Assembly: GCA_009617715.1 (NCBI GenBank)
Contig: VTFK01000074.1
Location: 434,001-498,000 of the forward strand
From: Plectrocnemia conspersa
Lineage: Eukaryota > Arthropoda > Insecta > Trichoptera > Polycentropodidae
Length of the DNA stretch: 64,000 nt
Reading direction: 5' to 3'
Under the pieces are notes generated by a model that saw nothing but the letters and a program-made list of their open reading frames with translations, made no database searches and had not been told where the DNA came from. Shown here one piece after another: positions 51,400 through 60,900 of this stretch. Numbering within the stretch: position 1 is the first letter of the stretch; each line of letters opens with the position of its first letter. The translations under genes and the position numbers were made by a program.

Positions 51400-52440
51400 T
51401 TCATTTTTCTAAAAAATCAGGAACTTGAAATTGTGCGAAATCTGAAGTAATTTTTGCAGGCTCAGACTTTGTGTATCTTTGCAAAATTCGTATACCTAGA
51501 CAGCTGGCCACGCGCTCCACCAAAACTCCATCGTCGATTTTGCGGAGCCCTCGAAACCCTTTGTATAAAAACAAGGGCCAAAACAACTTGAATGTGACGT
51601 TTCCATTAAGCATTTCTTACGTAGCGTCCTGCGTAGGCAAAAATAACGAACAGTCGCTGCTGTTTGAAGTGCCCTGCGTATGTCACGTAGGAGCAGTCCC
51701 ACAAAGCTGAGTCGCTGCAGAGCTGCCTTGCCGCCGCCTTCCAGCGAGAAGCCACCAAAGTGCCGCCGTAGACCACGTGTACGTGCGCTGACGCGCCCCG
51801 TATATTTACTAACATGTAACAACTTCATATCGCAATAAAGTACTACTGCAGCGGCTCGATCTGTTTCTAATTGCCACCCGTCGCCAAAGTTCCATAACAA
51901 TTTGTCCTTCTCGAACAAAAATATACTACCAGAATGCCGCCAATTTTTTTGCCATAAAGTGCATTTTCTGAATTATTTGTTCGAAAAACTTTGATTAGTC
52001 GCTTAATATTTTATTGTAAAATTATATTTTTGGCGTCGGGTGGCAATTAGATAAAGATTAAGCCGCTGCAATAGTATTATTAACATATTAGTTATATACA
52101 GAGTGAACGGGGCGCGCCCATCAGCGTCAATAAGAGAAGGTGTGTGTCCATTACGCCAGTGTTACCAGAGTCCAAGTTTTGACCATAATAAACCTAAATA
52201 AATACATATAAATAGGCTCCTTACATATTTATATATTTTGGCGGACATGCGGTGACGAGTCGCAATTAGAAATAGATTAGGTGGGTGTAGTATTATTGAT
52301 TGAAGTATTTAATAGTTACATTTTAAATAATGTGAATGTTCGGCAATCGAGGCACCGCCATATGTCAAACTCCCATTAAATTCCGCCAAGAATGTGCTGC
52401 CCTCCACCACCGTAACGTCAGTGTTACCATAACGAATGAA
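51400..52440. repeat. Cluster of diverged inverted and direct repeats with decayed coding character
   Basis: A block on the minus strand (51918 down to about 51600) and one on the plus strand (from 52030) are inverted copies. They share GGCGWCGGGTGGCAATTAGA, AGCCGCTGCARTAGTA and a GGGGCGCG core. A third related stretch begins at about 52240 (GAGTCGCAATTAGAAATAGA). The minus strand has a 140-codon ORF (51496-51918) and a second frame (51606-51815) that continue one another poorly. The composition is GC-rich and protein-like, but I do not recognise a family. It may be a degenerate, inverted multicopy gene or a transposon. Confidence 0.5.
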
Positions 52441-52811
52441 TGAATAAATACAATATTTATTAATGTAAAAAGTATGTAAATATGATTTGTGTGTTATGTA
52501 AAGTAATACCACACAACGTGTTTTAGCGGGGTATTATCGAACTACAACTTAATGTCAATATTTTGATATTTTGAATAAGGCAATATTGAAATAGTTTATA
52601 TTGCTGGTTTTTTTTTATTTAACGTTTTTATAAAAATGATTGAGGCTATTAAACGTAAATGAGTGACAAAAAAACTTTTATGCCTACATAATTACTTTTG
52701 ACGTTTAAGTCATGGCCGCAATTATAGCCAAATCATATGCGGGCCTCAGTTGTGTTTTGATAGTGCTCCGGCGATAACCGGTTTGCCTAAAACGCACATA
52801 CGTTTGCAAAA

Positions 52812-53541
52812 ATGTCGCTCTCCAAACCTCTGATGAACTTAGCTATGAGCTACCTCCAAAATTTATATATGTATCCTATAAAAACTAAATCTTTAACGAG
52901 GTATATATTTTCGCACAACAACCGTTGCCAAGACTGTCAAAGTCTCAAGTCCATAATTTATAATTCGTGTACATTGACTTTTATAGTTGTTTCATTTCCG
53001 CGACTGCTAACGTGTCATCTCAGCTCATTTCTGGGGAGAAGCAAATCAATTTGGACACCGTTGTAGCATTTGCAGGATTCGGACTGTTCTTCGGAGGTCC
53101 TTTGCCTCACTTCTTTTTTCAAGCACTGGAAAGGGTTTTTCCTAAAGAAGGAATTAAATATGGCATACTAAGACAACTTTTGATCGAGCGAATCATATAC
53201 ACGCCGCTATTCCAAGCGCTTTCGCTTTACGTCGTATCGCGCTTTGAAGGAAAAGATCACAGCACATCGTTGCGTTTCATGCAATCTTTGATACAATCTG
53301 TAGTGCAAGCCAATTGGAAATACCTGACAATCTTTCAAATAATAAATTTGACCGTCATACCGCCTGTGGTAAATAATATTTATTCAATTATATTCTACAT
53401 ATACTAATTAATGACAATTATTTTTCTTTATAGTTGAGAGTGCTCTACGTTAACATCGTCGGATTCTTTTGGGTCATGTACATAGCAAAAAGGAGAAGAA
53501 TCCAAGCTGCCAAATTTCCGCCAAACTCGAGAGGAATTTAA
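52812..53541 (+). CDS. Pxmp2: Mpv17/PMP22-family peroxisomal membrane protein, Pxmp2-like (three exons, complete)
   Basis: Small multi-spanning membrane protein of the Mpv17/PMP22 family; Pxmp2 forms a pore for small solutes in the peroxisomal membrane. Exons 52812-52900, 52987-53368 and 53434-53541 give 192 residues, the usual family length; introns are 86 and 65 bp with consistent phases. The ATG lies in CAAAAATG. Family landmarks in order: YLQNLYMYPIKTKSLT at about 14-29, the junction SCFISATANVSSQ, the first conserved membrane block FAGFGLFFGGPLPHFFFQAL at about 51-70, RQLLIERIIYTPLF, FEGKDHS, the signature VQANWKYLTIFQIINLTVIP, and the last helix LRVLYVNIVGFFWVMYIAKK. Similarity to Pxmp2 (YP-x-x-TK, GPLPHFF, EGKD, LRVLxxNxxxxFW) is better than to Mpv17 itself. 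Peroxisomal rather than mitochondrial location is inferred from that similarity. Confidence 0.9.
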
Positions 53542-53670
53542 TCTCTATATCATTATTACTGTTCATAAATCAAGGGGCCATTATTATTTATAAAGCAATA
53601 AAGCACTTTCTTTAGTAGAAACTTAGGAAGCAGTCACAAATTTACTCGATTGTGATATTAACATGCCTTA

Positions 53671-53676
53671 AATAAA
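53671..53676 (+). terminator. Pxmp2 poly(A) signal
   Basis: AATAAA 130 bases after the Pxmp2 stop codon. Further hexamers occur nearby (about 53600 and 53767), so the 3' end may be heterogeneous. Confidence 0.5.
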
Positions 53677-53779
53677 GTTGATATATATTTTATTTCATAG
53701 ATATATAAATAGTAAAATGGGTGTATAAGTTTTGTATATTTTTATGTAGTTTATATGTGTGTTATATAATAAACTTGTG

Positions 53780-54800
53780 TTTCAATGTTATTGTTATTTC
53801 CTTACTGTTATTACATATCATTGACTTTAAAGATAAAGATAAATTATAACGAAGCTGCGTAAACATCACTGATAAGATTTTATTTTATTTATTAATTCTA
53901 CAATTTCAGCTAAAAACATTCCGTAATGTATCATATTTTATGTAAAAATATTAGAACAAATTATCATATAAAAAACATTTACTTTTTAAAACCTCGAATT
54001 CATCATATAAATCATTTTTAATTAAAAAAATTCAGTTAATATATTATTATTTTTATGTATTCATATATAAACTATGTTGCACTAAAAAAATTACTGCGAT
54101 AAATAAAAAAGGTCCTGCATGAATCTTAATCCTTTTCATAGACAAAACAAGTCTGCACTCTAAAGTAATAAACAGTGGTTGAGCCATACAACGCCTATTG
54201 TGAAAAACTAATTCATACGATTATCTGTGGCCATTGAATCATTATGGCTAACCAACCCTAGTGCTACCGATGCCAAAGTAAAAAAAGGTATATAAAATGC
54301 TCATCTTAAATGTAATTAAGGTCTAGGGGCATACCAAATGGTGGATTCTTACTTCTCCCTAACGTCTAATTAGTCAAAATTAACTCAAAAATTTGGCAAT
54401 ACTATCAAACATATAAAAAGCCTTTTCGCGAAGAGCACTTTTGATCAGATCTGCTACAACTAGCTACAACCTACATTTTATCAATTATTTGGTATAAAAT
54501 AAATTACTTTGTAAAATAAAAGAATTGCTGTTTTTTTTTAATTTTGGCTATTTGGGCAGAATGTACAATGAATTGCCTATATATTATAATTTTTAATAAC
54601 CTGATTTAGTTTAAATTATTTATAAAATGATCTTCCTAATAAATATGATTTTTACCTAATGGATTTTATAAATGGCAATTATCAATTAATTATGGCAACA
54701 TTATAATTAAAACAAAATTGGGTTTTGCTAAGAAATCTCAAAATATACATATACCCTCAATGACGCATAAATGAGTCATCGGTTCTTAATCCTCTGTGTA
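53780..54800. other. Intergenic AT-rich spacer
   Basis: Nothing recognisable apart from one half of a short direct repeat near 54765-54800 (CATAAATGAGTCATCGGTTC), which recurs diverged at about 55300-55335. Confidence 0.4.
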
Positions 54801-56084
54801 GCTAGTTAATTTGTTGGAATACACCCGGGAGTGTGTTAATTTTACTTATTTATTTATTAATATCTTATATTCCATTTATAGTAAATTATACAAAAAATCA
54901 GTGATTCTCAACGTTTTATTGCTTTAATTTATTTTACTACTTTTTTATATTAGTACATTTTAATCTTTTATTACATTTTTTATTAATAAACTTCGTTAAC
55001 TTATTTTACATATTTTTTATATATTATTCTGCTCTTGCGGATTTTTTTATATCAATTCAGAGGCTCTCAATATTTTTTTATAAATTTAATATAAAATATT
55101 TTTTGTTATGTTTATTTATTTCGTACTCTTAATTTATTGGTATTATTTTTTATATATTTCAGTTAAATTAAATCAAATTTAAAATTATTATATAACTATA
55201 ATATTTTTTATTTATTATTACTTCAATTATATATGTATGTAAATATATAACTATCGGGGGTACCTCAATTTGAGTAGACATTGACATTTGAATCACATAA
55301 ATGAGTCAACGGCTCCTAACCCTAGTTTTACTTCTTAGTACTTCATTTTTTGACATATTATTAAAATGGTATTTTGTATAATCCTGTGATAAATGGCTAT
55401 AAATATGTTGGAATGGTCTTGGTTCGATGCTTTTAATATTAGAGAAAAAGTGGATACTCCTATTTTAGTGTTGTATATCCCAAAACGTATAAAGCTATCA
55501 TGATTGTAAAATAAATATGAAAGAAAATGGCAATAATTAGTTTTGCATTTTAAATAAAGGGATGTGTTGACACAGGCGATAAAATGACAAAATCCTATTT
55601 CATAAAAATATTGCTACTCTAAATGCCTAAAAAATTTTAAATGGAAGTTGAAAAATTGTAATCGAAAACGAATAGTACTTTTAAGGTAATCGACAACAGA
55701 TCTGGGGTCTAGTTGTACCCCTGTTAGAATACACGCTTATTTCATAGTACATTCAAATACGCTCGTCAATGAAATACAAGGAACTAGATCATGTACAAAG
55801 AATTGTATTGTATTTAGACAATCGTATTTCGTTAGCTCCTTGTAACTTATGCGTTTGCTTCATTTTGATTAATTGTCTGAATATTTCTGATATGTTTGAC
55901 CAAAAGCATTAATTTTTTTAAATTGCTCATAAATTAGCATTTAATCTTGTAAAGCTTTTCTGCAGCACAAACTAGAAGCACAGCATATAAAAAATTTTTT
56001 TTTTATTATTTTACTTTTGACTCATGTTATTGAATAAAATATAATGCAAATACCCATGGGTTGATTAATACTTTAACCCTTTGA

Positions 56085-56110
56085 GCGGTATCGCCATACA
56101 TGTATGGTGA
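56085..56110 (+). repeat. TTAACCCTTTGAGCGG piggyBac-like end with a palindrome
   Basis: TTAACCCTTTGAGCGGTATC is followed by the near-perfect palindrome ATCGCCATACATGTATGGTGAT. TTAACCCTTT is the form of many piggyBac-type termini. A partner end was not identified. Confidence 0.35.
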
Positions 56111-56151
56111 TCGAGCTTTCACTGTTTTGAGGTACACGAGATAGTTATACA

Positions 56152-56314
56152 TAGTAAAAACCCCAATAACACGGTAAATTGGGTGCCTGTTACTTTATGT
56201 GTGAGCGAGCCAAAGAGAAGATATCTAATAACTTATTAAGTATTTTCTAGTACCCTAACTACACGCACCCAAAAAGCATGTTCCCAATTTACCGTATTAT
56301 TTGGGGGTCTACTG
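56152..56314. mobile_element. Small pogo/Tigger-like MITE
   Basis: 163 bp with 30-base terminal inverted repeats: left AGTAAAAACCCCAATAACAC then GGTAAATTGGG, right the complement ending GGGGGTCTACT. The outer form (C)AGTAGACCCCC resembles Tigger/pogo termini. Flanks have TA at or next to both borders, the expected target. Another copy's end is at 8612-8637. Non-coding. Confidence 0.7.
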
Positions 56315-57389
56315 TGTGTACATGTATAACTGAAGATATAATATATAAAAAACATTATATTTATAATGTTTTTATTTTCATTAAATTTGATTTGAAATAA
56401 ATGATTTTTGATTTAAAATAAAGTACGAAATAAATTAATATAAAAAAATATTTTATATCAATTTTATAAAAAATATTGAGAACCTCTGATCGATACAAAA
56501 AAATCCACAAAAGCGGAATAATATATAAAAAATATTTGAAATAAATTAACGAAATTTAATGATAAAAAAAGTGTTAAAATAAATTATTAAAACACGCACT
56601 AATACAAAACAGTAAAAAAATTAATCAAAGCAATAATACGCTGAGAATCACTGATTTTTTTCTATAATTTACAATTGCAATACTTAATAATAAATAATTA
56701 ACAACAGAAATAACTATGGAAAAATATGCAAGATTAACTCACTCCCAGGTGTATACTAACAAATGTGTATAAATTAACTCACTACTCAAAAAAAGGTTAA
56801 TATGAAAAAAAAAATTCGACAAATTCACTTAAAACGGCTTGGGGCGAAAAAAGTTACAAAAGAAACATTAATTTAATTGTCTACTCATTAGATTAAAAGG
56901 ACTTTTCATAATCTATAAACAAAATTAGCATAAAGATTTTAGAAATTAATAAAAATGATCTGCTTGTAGACTTTCTAACATCTTACAAAATGTTGTGAGT
57001 TTTGATGCTAATTCTATCATTTTTAATCAGCTTTCTAAATGAACTGAAGAGCGGTAGTTAATGTTGATGATGTCTCTGAATGAAAAGTATACAATTTTAT
57101 GTATATATTTTTTATTTATTATTACAACAATACAATAATTTAGTTATAAATAAATAAATAGGAACGAAAAAATGTTCAAATAAATAAAAGCAACATTCAT
57201 ATATAAATTAAATAAAATCACATTAATTTACGACTAGTTAGTTCCGGAGAAATTAAATATTCTAACTCAATCTTACGAGCAAATTCTGCTGCATAAAGAT
57301 TGAGTTCAACTCTTCAATAGTCCACAACTTATGAGATCATTGCGAATTTGACTTTTTAACTACATACATTGGAATGTATGCGTAATTCT

Positions 57390-57395
57390 TTTATT
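57390..57395 (-). terminator. Candidate distal poly(A) signal of Srrm234
   Basis: AATAAA on the minus strand about 350 bases after the stop of the eMIC-completing exon. Other A-rich variants occur nearer, so the true site is uncertain. Confidence 0.4.
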
Positions 57396-57746
57396 GCGTT
57401 TCAATATATGGCCGTTAGAGTATTCTTCGTCGATTAATTACTTAATAAACATCGAGAATTTCATTAGAGTATTACATACTAGAAACTTACACGCGATTTG
57501 TTCGATTTAATGTTTTTAAACATTTTTGAACTTTTTTTTTACGAGTAATTTCTTAACACCGAATCTAATAATATATTGCACAAAAATAAATAAAAAAAAA
57601 ATGACTAGTACATATATGAATAATTTCGATTAACATTCGATAAATAATATCACATTGAATAAACGGTTGAGGAATGTAAAAAAATAGCCCAAGGTACATC
57701 CGAGACAACTCAAAAGAATTTGCCTAAATTGTCGTCGACGTCTACG

Positions 57747-57912
57747 TTAACGATACGGGGGCGTAGCGTGAGGAGACGGCGAGGAATGAGAAGGAGAGAC
57801 GGTGCGCGAGGGAGACGGCGAGGCCGGCGTCGTGGCCCGGCTACTCCAAGCGCTGCTCGAAGAGTGCGAAGACGGCGTCGGTCTGCGGTAAGGTATCGGC
57901 CGCTTTCTCGCG
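57747..57912 (-). CDS. Srrm234: Srrm234 distal alternative last exon completing the eMIC domain
   Basis: The acceptor is ATTATTGTAG. With the two bases left by exon 58463-58549 it encodes S, then ARKRPIPYRRPTPSS and a Ser/Pro/Thr-rich tail of about 40 residues ending at a TAA. Joined to the previous exon it rebuilds RRITSARKRPIPY, the diagnostic core of the eMIC (enhancer of microexons) domain of SRRM3/SRRM4, preceded by GSPSFLD and followed by PTPSS. The exon is GC-rich and its opposite strand carries a by-product Arg-rich ORF. In flies the eMIC-containing isoform is neuronal; use in this species is inferred. Confidence 0.88.
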
Positions 57913-60900
57913 CTACAATAATCACGTTCGGTATTTTACAACATAACTAATTTGTATATAAAATACTTACTCACCAGCGAACTTCGTCAAAATAAAACAG
58001 CTAAGCAATAACAACCATGCTGACAACGATAAATTAAAAACGTGGCTACTATATTACGACATGTGCAATTACATAAATATAAGATAAATAAAACAAAATA
58101 ATAACAATTCAAAGGTTTCATTTATTTTTACTTTTTATAAATAATACATATAATAAAAATAAAAAATAAACACAAAATAATGAAAGACTTAGTACTACGT
58201 CTATATATATATAAAATAAGCCTTTTTTATACACATGACTATGTATTCTTAAGGTTCAACTATCAGTACTTAATAACAAAAGAAAAAGAAAATCTAGTCT
58301 GATTTGTCAGAACTTTTCGAGCTCGAAGATGACTTGCGTTCTTTGCTAAAAATAAATAAAAATAATAATAATGAAAAATAAAATAATAACAAACGTCTAA
58401 TAAAAAAAGCAACTTTATAAAATAAAATAAAACACAAATCAAACATCCCTAATGAAAATTACCTGGTAATCCGTCGTCTATCCAAAAAGCTGGGCGAACC
58501 CGCTCGACGAGGTATAGAAGGAGAACGTGACCTTGATGGAGTGCGAGATCTATAAAAGCAAGTTTATGCTTTGGGTATATCTAATTTTAATTGTATGAGG
58601 GATTTAAATAAAAAAATACTCAAATAATGTCAGGATACAGGAAAGGATAATAACCAAACTCCTATAAATCTTTTCCAAATTTACTCATTAATGATAGAAT
58701 ATTTGGCCTTGCAGAGGTTCCAAATAATCCTTTTTCAAGATTAAAGGATCTTAATCTTAGAAGACTTATACAAATATTATAAAAACGTAGAGAGAATTTA
58801 CATTTCCTATCGAACGAAATTCCGATTTCTTTAGTGGAAATCTATCTAGCATATAATTTTTACATTTGACGTAAAATCTATTTATGGAGCTTTTTGACGC
58901 TGAAAGATAAACGATTGTCAGCACCCTATCTAGACAAGGAGTCAGCAGCAGTCTACAAAGACGATTCAGAAATCATAAAAAAAGGAAGCTTGGCCGGCTA
59001 AGAATCTTTTAATGGTGGCCTGACAAGCCGAGGTTTAAAGAAACTCAGGCTTTATATCAAAAAAAGATGTGGTGCACTGTCTTTGTTCTGGTTGACGACA
59101 GACGTAGCGCAAAATTCTTGATACTCCTAACGCTTGGCGAAAGGAGGGGTTTTTCTAGAAGCACTCAGAAACGCACTTTTATCTTTTTCGAAAAACAGCT
59201 TTAAAATGATATCAAGAAACGTGTGAAAACAGTTTTTTCAGCAGAAAATTTAGTTTGTTCTTGTTTGGCAAACAGTCACCATAAACACTTTCAAGTCATC
59301 GGCATACAACAAAAAGTTGAGTTTCTAATCGTTGTATATGAATAATAGAAACAACAGTAGTCCGAGGTTATAATCTTGCAGAACTCACGAAGGGGCGAAA
59401 TACTCTTGACAGAGAGCCACCAATTTTTCGCAGCAAAACTCCATGTAAACCTTGTCAAAGGCTTTTTCGAAATTAGTAATGATTCACTCCAATTCTTGTA
59501 TTTTCGATTTTCTTGTATTTTGGATTTTTGTCTTGAATTTAATTATCATCAATGATCGTAAATATCAGTTTATAAGTCTTTGCGTTTTTTTCAAAAATGT
59601 GTAACTTTTTGTAAATTAACAATAATCTTAGTATTCTTTTGGTGTTTGTTAATTAGTAACGGAATATTTTGTGTTTCGATTATATTAAACCCCAAATCAA
59701 CAATGGTAGTGGAGATAAAATAATCTCAGTTAAGCTACATTATGCTTCGAGTTTCAACTCAGTCATAATGCGACAATAGCAGTTAAAAACATTTATAATG
59801 CAATGGGCAGGGATGCTATTAAATTTGGAAAGTGTCAATGTGATTCTAAAAAATTTCATTTTGGGAATTTTAACATTGAATATATACGTAAGGTAGTCTT
59901 TAAGTGTTGTTAGTGAGGATATTAGGGTTGCCAGCAAAGCAGATCTGTGATTAACAGTATGGAAACTAGCACAAAATCTCAATGTGTCGTCTACATCAGT
60001 ACACATTTAAAAAAAATCTTATGTATCGAAGAAGACGATAGATTTTTTTGGGAACTTCTTTCTCACCCACCGTATTCTTCAGACATTGCTCCAAACAACT
60101 ATCATCTATAACAGTTTTTAGATGGAAAAAAATATTTTATAGAAACGAATATAAAAATGCTTCTAAATATGCATTATTTTTTGAATCCGGTATAAAAAAA
60201 TTGATTAATATGTGGAGAATTATTGTATAAAAAAACGGAAAATATATAATTTATTAAAAGTATTACATTTTTTTGACTAATTTAACCTGCGTCTTAAAAA
60301 AAACGCAAAGACTTACGGAACAACCTGATATATGTAAATCGTATAAAATAATTTATCTGTCGCAGACACTATTATGAATAAGGGTGACGAGTACATTTTT
60401 ACAGATAAGGGAAAGACGACGTTCTGAGAAATATTAAAATATATGGGCTTTAGGGGAGCAGCCAGACAATTTAATTTTACAACCTTTCAAAACCATGTCT
60501 TGTCCAGAAATGAAAGGAGAGTTTTTGATGCGTAAAAATTGAGTTGAATAAAAGGGTATTTTTTTTAAAATAAGTAAAAATATTCAATACCTTGAAGACC
60601 CAGAGCCCGATCGAGATCTAGAGGTATGAGAAGATCTGCTAGAACGTGAACTGTTACTTCCGCTACTCGTAGTCGACGAACGCGATCCAGACTTTCGTTT
60701 TCTACTACTGGCGTGAGAACTTGCAGAGGAGTATTTACGGTTCGAATGCCTAAAAACACAACACAACAAAACATTTAAAATATTCTCAACAACGAACCAT
60801 AACAAAAATTATAAAAAACAAATACCTTGATGAGTTCGAAGAGCCCGAAGACGATGAATGCGAGCGAGATCGAGATCTAGACGACGAACGGCTTTTATCC

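Larger units (their letters stand above)
54801..56783. repeat. 2-kb inverted-repeat structure with arms of about 450 bp
   Basis: The left arm starts at 54801 (TAGTTAATTTGTTGGAATAC then ACCCGGGAGTG), and the right arm, read on the opposite strand from 56783, has GAGTTAATTT, TGTTAGTATACACCTGGGAG. Both arms continue inward with AATCAGTGATTCTCA, a run of T-rich sequence, GCGGATTTTTTTATAT-like sequence, AGAGGTTCTCAATATT-like sequence and ATTTATTTCGTACT. Similarity persists to about 55250 and 56330. Arms are clearly diverged, so this is old. It could be one foldback element or two copies of one element in opposite orientation. Confidence 0.7.
58550..60590 (-). other. Intron of Srrm234 upstream of the eMIC exons
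   Basis: About 2 kb containing a LINE reverse-transcriptase remnant and a mariner deletion derivative, described separately. No additional exon was seen. Confidence 0.6.

Noticed and set aside
57720..57950. Arg-rich plus-strand ORF
   Set aside because: It is the opposite strand of the Ser/Pro-rich eMIC exon, which has splice sites, phase and domain evidence.
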